In this document: in pieces, positions 8,088 to 16,559 of the stretch
Layout: each line of letters starts with the position of its first letter
Numbering within the stretch: the first letter of the stretch is position 1
Assembly: GCA_020697135.1 (NCBI GenBank)
Contig: JAJFBM010000008.1
Span: forward strand, 1-41,702
Length of the DNA stretch: 41,702 nt
Direction of reading: 5' to 3'
Source: Rickettsiaceae bacterium
GTDB lineage: Bacteria > Pseudomonadota > Alphaproteobacteria > Rickettsiales > Rickettsiaceae
Position numbers and translations under genes: made by a program
The notes under the pieces: generated by a model
Told to the model about the DNA's origin: nothing
What the model saw: the letters and a program-made list of their open reading frames with translations, nothing else
Databases searched by the model: none

Positions 8088-9215
8088 ATGTCAGAAAATA
8101 AACATCCTACAAGTTTTAATTACTACGGGTTAGCAGGATCCTTAGCAGTTGGAGTACCGATTTGTACTTACAAGACTCACGATTTTGGTGGTTGCGTAAA
8201 AAAAACTGGGCTAACTTATACAGTTAAAGAAATTGCTACTATAAGCTATAATAATTATATTTGGCCAGTTCTAAAAGATTTGCAGTCGAATTTTAAAAAT
8301 TATATTACCAATTTTAAAGATAGTATAAATATAACCTTTAAAGGTTGGGCTGATTCATCTGAACAAGCTGTTAATTCTGCTTCTGAATTTTTGCTCGATA
8401 ATATTGCAGATATTATTGAAATTGATAAAAAAGAAATTGATGAAGTAAAAACAGAGTTAAAGCAAAATGTTGGCTCTATTAAAGAAGCGATGGTTAATAC
8501 AGTTGAGTTTATTACTGAAAAAACAGCTAAAAAATCAATTAAAAGTCTAGAAAAGTATTTTGATAACGTTGAAGATAATTTAATAGATAGTGTAAGCCCT
8601 TCATCTGAAGATAGCGAAGAAGAAAGCAATTCCAAGTCAGAAAACAAGCATCATACAAGCTTTAACTATAGTGGATTGGTTGAAAACTTAGCGATTAAAG
8701 TACCAATATGTACTTATACAACTAACGATTTTATTGGTTGCGTAGAAAAAACTGGGCTAACTTATACAGTTAAAGAAATTGCTACTATAAGTTATAATAA
8801 TTATATTTGGCCAGCTTTAGAAAATTTACAGTCAAATCTCAAGAATTATATTGTTAATTTTAAAGATAGTATAAACATAACCTTCAAAGGTTGGGCTGAT
8901 ACTACAGAGCAGGCTATTAACTCAGCTTCTGAAGTTTTACTTGATAATGTTGCAGATTATATTGAGATTAATAAAGAAGAATTTTATGAAGTTAAAACAC
9001 AGCTAAAACAGAATGTTGGCTCTATTAAAGAAGCTATGGTTGATACTGTTGAGTATATTACTGAAAAAGCAGCTAAAAAATCAATTAAAAGTCTTGAAAA
9101 GTATTTTGACAATGTTGAAGATAATGTTGTTGATAGTTTAGTTGATAATTTAAGCGTTGATACTTTTAACCCTTTACTTGGGAATATCGATAAGGCCTTC
9201 GAGCTTTTTCAATAA
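8088..9215 (+). CDS. Unknown protein of two near-identical ~165-residue units
   Basis: 375 residues that I cannot assign to a family. Residues 2-167 and 184-349 align without gaps at about 80% identity by manual count, with a period of 182 residues. They are joined by an acidic Ser/Glu linker (PSSEDSEEES, 171-180). Each unit has a conserved Cys pair (C26/C36; C208/C218) in a VPICTY...GCV block. Then follow TYTVKEIATISYNNYIWP, an INITFKGWAD segment, and long amphipathic helices ending KKSIKSLEKYFDNVEDN. A short unique tail ends LGNIDKAFELFQ. There is no signal peptide or clear membrane helix. The gene has its own promoter and terminator and a poor ribosome binding site. The island context suggests a host-directed or surface-associated protein, but function is unknown. 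Confidence 0.85.
   Translation: MSENKHPTSFNYYGLAGSLAVGVPICTYKTHDFGGCVKKTGLTYTVKEIATISYNNYIWPVLKDLQSNFKNYITNFKDSINITFKGWADSSEQAVNSASEFLLDNIADIIEIDKKEIDEVKTELKQNVGSIKEAMVNTVEFITEKTAKKSIKSLEKYFDNVEDNLIDSVSPSSEDSEEESNSKSENKHHTSFNYSGLVENLAIKVPICTYTTNDFIGCVEKTGLTYTVKEIATISYNNYIWPALENLQSNLKNYIVNFKDSINITFKGWADTTEQAINSASEVLLDNVADYIEINKEEFYEVKTQLKQNVGSIKEAMVDTVEYITEKAAKKSIKSLEKYFDNVEDNVVDSLVDNLSVDTFNPLLGNIDKAFELFQ
8091..9132 (+). repeat. Internal tandem duplication within the coding sequence
   Basis: Unit 1 (8091-8588) and unit 2 (8637-9132) match at DNA as well as protein level with a 546-base offset, including long identical stretches encoding TYTVKEIATISYNNYIWP. This points to a duplication that is recent or kept homogeneous by recombination. 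Confidence 0.88.
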
Positions 9216-9235
9216 ACTATTTTTCTTTCCATTAT

Positions 9236-9263
9236 AGGTAGAGCAGTTCTACTCTACCTTTTT
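9236..9263 (+). terminator. Intrinsic terminator of the duplicated-unit gene
   Basis: AGGTAGAG (9236-9243) pairs with CTCTACCT (9252-9259) and runs into a T-run. It resembles the terminator at 7880-7914: both are preceded by TTCTTTCC and share the AGGTA(A/G)AG arm. Confidence 0.82.
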
Positions 9264-9404
9264 AGCATATTACGCATCAAATTTACTGACGTTTTATTCC
9301 ACATCCTACTCAAGACCTATTAATTAATTATTAAGGTATTTAGGTTTATAATAGTATATTTCTTATATTTAGAAAATATATAATTATAATACAAGAATAT
9401 TAAT

Positions 9405-12400
9405 ATGGTTAAAGATAATAACTTTGAGGCTGCTTCAGATTATTCAATAAATTTAAATGTTAAGATTCAGAGACATGAAATGGATAATGCTGCGTTACAA
9501 GAATTCATCCAAGCAAGAGACAGTAATGCTTCTGAAGCTCAAGGCTCTATAGCGGAATATGTGAAAAGTAAATTTTATTCCAATCAAGATATAGTTGTAA
9601 TTCCTGATTTTGGGGGAGCTATCATCAGGCCAAGTTCAGATTCTAACCAATTTAATAGGTTTAAAAATCCTAAAGAACTAAATTTAGATGAGCTTTTTAG
9701 AAATCACTTTGATTTATCAGCTATAGATTTTACAGGTTGCAATATGCGAGGAGCAAATTTTGAAAACTGTAATTTAGAAGGCGCTATTTTATGTGAAACG
9801 GATTTAAGCGATGTGACTTTTAACGATTGTTATATGCCAAATGCGGATTTGCGCGGAGCTGATCTAAGTAATTGTCGCTTCATGGAAAAAGATGTTCACG
9901 ATTTTTTAGATGAAGATAATAACTTTTCGATTGATGATTTAAGTAAAAAGCAAATTGAGAATATTACCCGTAGATACAAAGGCTTACATTTTAGCTTTTC
10001 TGAACCTTTAATGCATGAATATGCTGAAGCTAATAAAGATATTCACAAGCAAGCTAAAGCGGGATTTTATTTAGCAAAAGATGAAATTATTAAAGCTAAG
10101 GAAGAGAAATTAAGCAGTATTGAAGGCGATATTATCGACGCTTACAATTCATTATCTTTTGCACAAAGATTATATTCTGCAGCTTCTAGAAAAACAGGTA
10201 ATGTCCATTATGACAAGCTTATTGACGAACAAAAAGAATTAACAAAGGAAATACAAGCAATTAAGGAACAATCTTTCAAGAAAGATTTTGATCCTAATGA
10301 TATAAAATATATGGTGCATCCTAGTGTGGTAGCACTTTCACATATGCTCAATGATACAAATTCATTAAATTTTGATCCTGCTTACGTCAGAGGCAGTACA
10401 CCTGAAGAACGTCAACAACTCAAGCAATATGTGAAGCTTAGCCGTGAAGATGCTGAAAAATTCATACAAGCCAATAAGGAAAAACCTGGCCTATCTATAA
10501 ATGACTATGCTAAAGATTTAATGGCAAACAAAGGAGTTATCCCTGTTCCAGGCGCAAAAATAATTGCAGATTTTTCAAACAAAAATTCAGGAAAAGAAGG
10601 CGAGTCCTATATAGGAGAACAAATAAATCTTTCTGACTTAGATTTCAGCCAAGCTAATTTAAAGGATGCATGTTTTGCAGGAACTAATTTAAACAATTGT
10701 AAGTTTAATAACGCTAACCTAAGTAGAGCATCTTTTGAAGGCGCAGAAATAGGAAATGCAGAATTTACGAATGTAAAAGCTAAAGATACAAACTTTTTTT
10801 ACTGCGATTTACGAAGCGCAAAAATCAGTTCCTCTGATTTTGAAAGGGCTTTTATGCGCGGCTCTGATGCATCTGAGTGTAAAATTGACAACACAAATTT
10901 TAACTTTTCAAATATTCGTCACGGCAAATGGGATCAAGTCGACATTGAAAAATCACAATTTGAATATGCAGAACTTGAAGGTGTTTCACTCATTGGCGCA
11001 AGACTAAAGCAGGTTAACATGCAGCATGCCTTGCTTGATAAAGCCATTATGAACAATTGTGAGATTATTGAATCTGATTTTACTAAAGCATTAATGACCA
11101 ATGTTGAAGCTAAAAAGGCTAAAATAAAAGATGCTGTTTTAAAAGATGTAGACGCTACAAATATAAACTTGACTGAAGCGGAGATTAATCATTTATCAAA
11201 ATTAGATGGTGCCGATTTAACTAATGCAGTTATGGATAAAGTGAAAGCCGATAAAGTAAACTTTGTGGGCACTAAGATGGAAGGAGTTAAAGCAGAACTT
11301 GCAAGCTTTGAAGAAGCAAATTTTGAAAATGTAAATATGAGATTTGCTAAGCTTGAAGGTGCTGTTTTAGATGGCGTTAAAGCAGCAGGCATTGATTTAA
11401 CTGGCGCTGAGCTCAAAAAAATCCAAGCTCGCAAAGCAGAGTTAAATAACTCTATAATGGAGGGCGCGCAAGCTTTACAAGCCGATTTTACTGGAGCAGT
11501 TTTAGAGCAAGCAAATCTTAGAGGCATAAACTTACAAAAAGCTATTTTAAAAGAAGTTGAAGCTAAAAAAGCTGATTTACGTAATGCTGATCTTGAAGCA
11601 GCGAGTATTAGTGGCAATATTGAAGGTGCTAAAGTGAATGCTGGTACAAACTTTGCGAAAGCAGATATGGAAGCAATTAAAGATCAAAAACTTATTAATG
11701 AAGATAATCAGGGTAAAGAAAGTAATGTTTCAGTTGGTGAAAAACAAGCAATCGATAATCACGTTCATGAAGCCAAACAAAAATCATGGATAGGAAATCT
11801 TGCTGGAAAAGCGTTAAATGCTGCTGGTAGCTTGTGCAGCAAAGCAGCTGCATTTATTAAACAACCTCTAAGCGGCAAATGGGGCGCAGTAATTGGCGGA
11901 GCCTTAGGAGTTGCAGCTGTCGCAGCATTCGCGGCTACAGCTGTTGCTACTGCAGGCCTTAGCATTCCCATTACTATTGCAATTGGCGCAGGTATATGCT
12001 TAGCAGGAGGCGGTATAGGTGCCACCATAGGCTATTTTGTAGCTAAAAAATCGGGCTTAACAAATTATATTGCTGGAGCTGCAGGTGCAATAACTTTCGG
12101 CCCGGGTGGAGCTGCTGCTGGTCTTGCCGCAGGGGCGGTTGCAAATGGTATAGTAAAATCTAAAACTGGTAACACTATTGATGAAAATATAGCAGAAGGG
12201 GTAGAATATATTGGAGACAAAGCTAAAGCAGCGGCTCATGATATGATAATTACCGAAGAACAAGAAAAACTCTTAAAAGAACATAAAGATGCTAAGAAAG
12301 CATATATAAAGCCGGAAAGAGAACAATCTAATAAAAAAGGTAAAACCGCTGAAGATGTAAAGCTAGCTAATAAAGTAGCTAAGGAACAAAATAAGATAAA

Positions 12401-12611
12401 AAGAAAAAGCGAAGTAAAGCAAAACAAATATGAAGCTAGTAAAGTGAAGCCTACTAAGGAATTAGCATCTAAAGATAAAACGTCTAAAAAGTCAACTGAT
12501 AAGAGCTGGATTGAAAGAACAGGTAGTAAAAAAAGCTTACAACAGGAAGGGAATTGGAAGGATAAAGTAGCTAACGAATCTAAGACAAAAGGAACCATAG
12601 AAAAATTATAG
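9405..12611 (+). CDS. Large pentapeptide-repeat protein with glycine-zipper segment
   Basis: 1068 residues. Residues ~105-157 are a short pentapeptide-repeat block (GANFENCNLEGAILCETDL). Residues ~165-300 are charged and probably coiled coil. Residues ~407-760 form a long second pentapeptide block (DLDFSQANLKDACFAGTNLN and onward), expected to fold as a right-handed quadrilateral beta helix. Residues ~797-922 are Gly/Ala-rich and hydrophobic (GAVIGGALGVAAVAAFAATA; GAGICLAGGGIGATIGYFVA), like glycine-zipper helices that insert in membranes. From ~948 the tail is strongly Lys-rich. No signal peptide is visible. A -10 TATAAT at 9347-9352 lies upstream; the ribosome binding site is poor. Pentapeptide proteins have many roles, from gyrase mimicry to secreted effectors. 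The membrane-insertion segment favours an effector acting at a host membrane. Function is inferred only. Confidence 0.85.
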   Translation: MVKDNNFEAASDYSINLNVKIQRHEMDNAALQEFIQARDSNASEAQGSIAEYVKSKFYSNQDIVVIPDFGGAIIRPSSDSNQFNRFKNPKELNLDELFRNHFDLSAIDFTGCNMRGANFENCNLEGAILCETDLSDVTFNDCYMPNADLRGADLSNCRFMEKDVHDFLDEDNNFSIDDLSKKQIENITRRYKGLHFSFSEPLMHEYAEANKDIHKQAKAGFYLAKDEIIKAKEEKLSSIEGDIIDAYNSLSFAQRLYSAASRKTGNVHYDKLIDEQKELTKEIQAIKEQSFKKDFDPNDIKYMVHPSVVALSHMLNDTNSLNFDPAYVRGSTPEERQQLKQYVKLSREDAEKFIQANKEKPGLSINDYAKDLMANKGVIPVPGAKIIADFSNKNSGKEGESYIGEQINLSDLDFSQANLKDACFAGTNLNNCKFNNANLSRASFEGAEIGNAEFTNVKAKDTNFFYCDLRSAKISSSDFERAFMRGSDASECKIDNTNFNFSNIRHGKWDQVDIEKSQFEYAELEGVSLIGARLKQVNMQHALLDKAIMNNCEIIESDFTKALMTNVEAKKAKIKDAVLKDVDATNINLTEAEINHLSKLDGADLTNAVMDKVKADKVNFVGTKMEGVKAELASFEEANFENVNMRFAKLEGAVLDGVKAAGIDLTGAELKKIQARKAELNNSIMEGAQALQADFTGAVLEQANLRGINLQKAILKEVEAKKADLRNADLEAASISGNIEGAKVNAGTNFAKADMEAIKDQKLINEDNQGKESNVSVGEKQAIDNHVHEAKQKSWIGNLAGKALNAAGSLCSKAAAFIKQPLSGKWGAVIGGALGVAAVAAFAATAVATAGLSIPITIAIGAGICLAGGGIGATIGYFVAKKSGLTNYIAGAAGAITFGPGGAAAGLAAGAVANGIVKSKTGNTIDENIAEGVEYIGDKAKAAAHDMIITEEQEKLLKEHKDAKKAYIKPEREQSNKKGKTAEDVKLANKVAKEQNKIKRKSEVKQNKYEASKVKPTKELASKDKTSKKSTDKSWIERTGSKKSLQQEGNWKDKVANESKTKGTIEKL

Positions 12612-12685
12612 TAAGATTTTAATATTTTACATCCTACTACTGAGGAATAAGACACCTTCCCTTAAATATAATTTATAGTCATATT

Positions 12686-12802
12686 CTTTTCCTCTTAGGT
12701 TGTTGCGTAGAACCGGAGAAGCTAAACAGCAATCCGGTAAAACACCGCATGCCATACTAAGCATAATTTAAAGCATCTTAAAATAGGATGTCTAAGGAAA
12801 AG
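12686..12802 (+). ncRNA. Candidate structured RNA, family unrecognised
   Basis: Nested complementarity in a 333-base gene-free gap. CTTTTCC (12686-12692) plus TTAG (12695-12698) pair with CTAA (12792-12795) plus GGAAAAG (12796-12802), an 11-pair closing stem with a two-base bulge. Inside, TGCG/CGCA (12704-12707/12746-12749) encloses ACCGGA/TCCGGT (12712-12717/12733-12738), which encloses GCT-AAAC-AGC. A second arm CATC/GATG lies at 12774-12790. A TATAAT at 12667-12672 sits just upstream, though without a good -35, and a T7 tract lies at 12824-12830. It does not match tmRNA, SRP RNA, RNase P RNA or the common riboswitches as I know them. It could be an independent RNA or a leader of chaB. The strand is inferred from the -10 and T-tract. 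Confidence 0.4.
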
Positions 12803-12944
12803 TTTCACTGAATCTAACCTAACTTTTTTTAAGATTAAATAGCTTTTATGACATTTTCAAAACATCAATGCAACAAAGTTCTTTAAGCTAATAAAATTTT
12901 ATTATAATATCTAAATTTTATAGTTTATTAGATAAGAGGAATAG

Positions 12945-13178
12945 ATGCCATATAATAAAACTAGCGATTTACCCGATAATATTAAAAATAATCTTCCACA
13001 TCATGCGCAAGAGATATTTTTAAAAGCTTTTAATAATGCTTGGGATGAATATAGCGCCCCTAGTAAACGCCGTGAAGGTGCGAATGAGTCTCATGAAGAA
13101 GTATGCTTTAAAGTTGCCTGGTCAGCCGTTAAATCTAAATATCATAAAGATGAAGATGGCAAGTGGCATGAGAAGTAA
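12945..13178 (+). CDS. chaB: ChaB family protein
   Basis: 77 residues, a full-length match in pattern to the ChaB family. It starts MPYNKTSDLPDNIKNNLP, followed by HAQEIFLKAFNNAWDEY, a KRREGANESHEEVCFKVAWS segment and a C-terminal DEDGKWHEK. ChaB was named as a regulator of the ChaA cation antiporter in Escherichia coli; its molecular role is poorly defined, and no chaA lies in this window. A good ribosome binding site (AAGAGGA, 12934-12940) precedes the ATG. It stands alone: the following 307 bases contain no gene but do carry the promoter of the next gene. Confidence 0.88.
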   Translation: MPYNKTSDLPDNIKNNLPHHAQEIFLKAFNNAWDEYSAPSKRREGANESHEEVCFKVAWSAVKSKYHKDEDGKWHEK

Positions 13179-13357
13179 AATTTTTTGATCAAAAAAGTAA
13201 AAAAATACAAATTCACTGACATTCTCTTTCTTACTTTAACTCCCCTCCCCTCCAGTTAAGCAAAATATAATCGCTTATCTAAACTATATTTTACTATAAC
13301 CATATACGAAATCACAAAAGCGATCTATTAGTAACTTTAATAAGAAACAAATAATTA

Positions 13358-13385
13358 TTGACACTTATTAACTTTTAACTATAAT
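13358..13385 (+). promoter_or_regulatory. Promoter of the large leucine-rich-repeat gene
   Basis: TTGACA at 13358-13363, a 16-base spacer and TATAAT at 13380-13385. This leaves a leader of about 95 bases before the ATG at 13486. The rest of the gap 13179-13485 holds nothing I can support. Confidence 0.75.
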
Positions 13386-13485
13386 AGTTTTTAACATTCA
13401 TTAAGCATTTACTTTAAAATATTATCATTATTTAAAGTGAAGGTTTGTTATTTAAAAAATTATAAAAAGGCAAAAAGGTTATAAA

Positions 13486-16059
13486 ATGCAAAAATTCAGC
13501 ATAAGAGAAAATAAATATTTAAATATTCATTTAAATGCTCATTATATTATTAATGACACATTAAAGGACGGTTTATTATCAAAAGAAGAACTACTACCTA
13601 TAATTAAAATATATTTAGCCCAAAATAATTTCTTCTTTAATATAATGGCAAATATTTCCCCAAAGAATTTACAAGCGTTTAAGTATTTTAATCAAATAAA
13701 TCAAAAATTTTTAAAGCTTTTTAGCTCAAATATCTCTGAACAACAATATTTAGATTTGAGCAAGTTCCTTAATATATTAGAGGAAAATATTTATTCTAAG
13801 GTTATACAGTCTACTGAGCTTTCTACACGAATAAATAGCTTACTTGTAAAAGACGAAAAATGGATGCTATTATTCAACGAAATAATGCCTAAATTAAGCA
13901 TTAAAATTCAGAAGAAATTTGAAGCATACGAGGATAAATTAAGCACAGAATATTATAAAGACATAGTAAATAACTCAGTCGAAAACTATTCATTAAAAGT
14001 AGAATCACTTTCTCAACTTAAAAATAATATTAATAAGCTCAAAATTTTTGGTAAGGCTCTATCAAAAAATACAAGTATCAAAGATTTATATGTAGATTTT
14101 GAGGGCACGGATATAAACTTTATACCAACTATAATAAAACTCTTAAGAGAAAATACTGCAGCAAAAAACTTAAATATAAAAATTCCTTATAACTTTAAAG
14201 ACCATCCTGAACTCTTAAGCGAATTTGAAAATGTTCCTAATATTACAAAATTTGCATCAGATGTACCAATAAATTGGGATAATTGGAAATTATTTAACAA
14301 TGCTTTTAAAAATTGGCCTAAGCTTGAAAAGCTTGACCTCAACTTAGATGGCTTAAATACAACATTATTAACCGAATTACTTGAAACATTGACAAATAAA
14401 AAGACTCTCACAGATGTTTCTCTTTGTTTTGACGAACTTTCTGCTGATTCAGCAAGAATGTTAGCTCAAATATTAGAAAATAATATAATTCCAATAAAGG
14501 ATCTTAAAGTCATTTCAGAAGCAGGAATTCTAAGCAGCATCTTTTTAGCTTTAAAAAACAATAAAACAGTCCAAGCCTTAGATATAGACTCTGAAATCAA
14601 TAAAAGCGAGGCTATAATTTTAGCAGACTCTTTAAAAGAAAACACAACCCTTAAGCAGCTATTAATTAATGATAATAATATAGAAGATCAAGGGCTAATT
14701 GCGCTTGTTGAAGCATTACCCAAAACCAAAATTACTTCACTTAACTTAACATGTCCTAATGATTCATGTGACCATCCTCAAGGAATAAAAGCTCTAACGG
14801 AAGTATTAGCACAAAATATACCATTATTTGATCTAACAATTGAAGGTAATGAAATATCTTTAGAGAACTTTAATAGTTTGATCAAAGCTTTAGAGCAAAA
14901 TAAATTTCTTTCAGATTTAAATTTAATTCAATGTTTTGAGGCAAATACATTAACCCAAGGAATTCCATTATTGGCAAAATATTTAGAAAATAATAAAACT
15001 TTAACCAATCTGTCTTTCAGCTATGAAGAGTTTGATGATCTGAGAGCAAAGCAAATTTTAGATGCGCTAAAAAACAATAGCTGCTTAAAGGAACTTACCT
15101 TTAAAAATATCGAAGGCCTTTCCGATGAAATCCTCACTTATATAGCCGAATTGATTAAGACTAATCAAACCTTAACTCATATAGATTTGACTTCAGAAAA
15201 TGATGATTTACAATATAATAACATACAAAATCTTAAAACTCTACGTGATGAGTTAGAAAAGAATACTCTACTTACTTTAACTTTAAATAATGATCCGTTT
15301 CAAGAGATAAATCCTGATATGATTAAGGTTATTAACGAGATCAAGGCATTATCTTCGCGTAATCAACAAATTATGGATAAAACAGAGCAAGCATTAAATA
15401 ATATACTTAATGCTATCTATGAGCTTGATTCACAAAAAATACACCCAAAGGATACTATAATAAATGAGAATATATTCCAAATAGTCTCTCTTAAGGATCT
15501 TGCATTAGTACAAGAAAATAAATATCACGTTAAAGCCATCCTTGATAAGGTTAATATAGCAGCAAAACTTGCTGCATTCCATAATGATGAACCGGTCAAG
15601 TTATTATGTTCTGGTAAAAATCTAAATGATATTGATGTATTTTACAACGAATTAGAGGAAATCGCTGCTAACCATTATTTAGTATTAAAAGGGGTTAGTA
15701 AAAATAGAGTAATAAAACAAGATAGTGAGGCTCCAAGCTTATTATTAGATCTACCAAAAGATATTCAAAAGCTTGTATATAAATACATTGTTAGCGATAT
15801 AAAAAGCGATAATGACGAAACTAAGAAAAAATTCAAGCAAGCACTAGAAGCCTCTAAAACTATATCTAATAATAACAATAATAATGCTCAACCTGAATCC
15901 CATAAAAGAAAGCTAGAAGAGGCTCCAGAGAGTGAATTACCGAAAAATAAATCTCCGAAGCATGATACTGATGATCAAGCGCCAATAGACCTATCTGAGC
16001 CAGCCCAGCATAATGATCCGATGGAGTTAACTGGAGCAAGCAATATTGATAATGCCTAA
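13486..16059 (+). CDS. Leucine-rich-repeat protein with F-box-like and NLS-like tail
   Basis: 857 residues. The N-terminal ~190 are helical and unassigned. Residues ~190-590 are leucine-rich repeats of the ribonuclease-inhibitor type (LKQLLINDNNIEDQGLIALV; LTHIDLTSENDDLQYNNIQN), a eukaryote-like scaffold that binds proteins. A helical region follows. Residues 756-769 read LPKDIQKLVYKYIV, the same kind of F-box-like motif as in the ankyrin protein at 1190-2686. The last ~90 residues are low complexity with an Asn run. They carry two basic clusters, KRK at 807-809 and KNKSPK at 820-825, spaced like a bipartite nuclear localisation signal. AAAAAGG precedes the ATG; a perfect promoter lies at 13358. 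The repeat fold is clear. Host ubiquitin-ligase recruitment and nuclear targeting are inferences. No signal peptide. Confidence 0.88.
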   Translation: MQKFSIRENKYLNIHLNAHYIINDTLKDGLLSKEELLPIIKIYLAQNNFFFNIMANISPKNLQAFKYFNQINQKFLKLFSSNISEQQYLDLSKFLNILEENIYSKVIQSTELSTRINSLLVKDEKWMLLFNEIMPKLSIKIQKKFEAYEDKLSTEYYKDIVNNSVENYSLKVESLSQLKNNINKLKIFGKALSKNTSIKDLYVDFEGTDINFIPTIIKLLRENTAAKNLNIKIPYNFKDHPELLSEFENVPNITKFASDVPINWDNWKLFNNAFKNWPKLEKLDLNLDGLNTTLLTELLETLTNKKTLTDVSLCFDELSADSARMLAQILENNIIPIKDLKVISEAGILSSIFLALKNNKTVQALDIDSEINKSEAIILADSLKENTTLKQLLINDNNIEDQGLIALVEALPKTKITSLNLTCPNDSCDHPQGIKALTEVLAQNIPLFDLTIEGNEISLENFNSLIKALEQNKFLSDLNLIQCFEANTLTQGIPLLAKYLENNKTLTNLSFSYEEFDDLRAKQILDALKNNSCLKELTFKNIEGLSDEILTYIAELIKTNQTLTHIDLTSENDDLQYNNIQNLKTLRDELEKNTLLTLTLNNDPFQEINPDMIKVINEIKALSSRNQQIMDKTEQALNNILNAIYELDSQKIHPKDTIINENIFQIVSLKDLALVQENKYHVKAILDKVNIAAKLAAFHNDEPVKLLCSGKNLNDIDVFYNELEEIAANHYLVLKGVSKNRVIKQDSEAPSLLLDLPKDIQKLVYKYIVSDIKSDNDETKKKFKQALEASKTISNNNNNNAQPESHKRKLEEAPESELPKNKSPKHDTDDQAPIDLSEPAQHNDPMELTGASNIDNA

Positions 16060-16087
16060 AGCCTTTTAGAAAACTGTCTAAATAAAA

Positions 16088-16126
16088 AATTAATGGAGTA
16101 GCTACTTATAATTTACTCCATTAATT
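16088..16126 (+). terminator. Stem-loop terminator after the leucine-rich-repeat gene
   Basis: AATTAATGGAGTA (16088-16100) pairs perfectly over 13 bases with TACTCCATTAATT (16114-16126). The downstream T content on the plus strand is modest (ACTTT). On the minus strand the stem runs into a T-rich tract, so it may work in both directions. Confidence 0.65.
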
Positions 16127-16239
16127 ACTTTAAAAGCTATTAAATAACAGAAAATTCCCTTCGTTCATTAAACCTTTAGCGGAAACTTCTTGGAATGTAT
16201 TCTATCAGAGGTTATATTGTTAAATTTAACAAATAATTG

Positions 16240-16533
16240 ATGAAGAATATTATGCCTAAGGATAACGACTCAACTAAAAAAATTGAATTTAGAAGTAAGG
16301 GATTAACCAGCTATTTAAATAAGATATTTACTACGCCAAAGTATGATAATTATTCTTGTAAAGAATTTTTAAAGCTAGTTCAGAGTAATCCGAAACTAGC
16401 TGCCGATAATATTTTACAAAATGGATTTATGGGTCATTGCTTTGAGGATATGCGCGTATACAACCGTAAGCTTTATTTAAAGATACTTGAACTCCAATAT
16501 AAAAATATTATACATCAGAAGAGTCTGATATAA
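16240..16533 (+). CDS. Unknown protein, N-terminal piece of a frameshifted two-domain gene
   Basis: 97 residues from the ATG at 16240. A TTG at 16237 is also in frame but unlikely. The end of this frame (CKEFLKLVQSNP...GHCFEDMRVYNRKLYLKILE) is similar to the middle of the next frame (CEKFLRLVQKDP...GRCFEDAKKKNPGFFLSLID). Past the A5 tract at 16501-16505, the homology continues not in this frame but in the frame of the downstream gene (YTSEESDIINRIKKASW, matching YSSKQVDSLHKIEDGAW). One gene with two copies of a ~100-residue domain therefore appears to have lost a base here. No ribosome binding site is obvious. Function is unrecognised. Confidence 0.5.
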   Translation: MKNIMPKDNDSTKKIEFRSKGLTSYLNKIFTTPKYDNYSCKEFLKLVQSNPKLAADNILQNGFMGHCFEDMRVYNRKLYLKILELQYKNIIHQKSLI

Positions 16534-16559
16534 TAAATAGGATTAAGAAAGCATCTTGG

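Noticed and set aside
8300-8647. Minus-strand open frame inside the duplicated-unit gene
   Set aside because: Antisense shadow of a strongly supported gene with its own promoter and terminator; Ser/Leu-rich composition typical of shadows.
11189-12655. Several minus-strand frames opposite the pentapeptide-repeat gene
   Set aside because: Shadows produced by the repetitive Ala/Asp codons of the real gene; no start sites or motifs.
12699-12750. Cobalamin, FMN or SRP-type RNA at the CCGGA/TCCGG hairpin
   Set aside because: The conserved core sequences of those families, as I know them, are not present. It is kept as an unassigned structured RNA.
16498-16506. Programmed -1 ribosomal frameshift at the A5 tract
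   Set aside because: No X-XXY-YYZ heptamer is in the right frame; slipping back one base gives a stop codon. A lost base or slippage during transcription is simpler.
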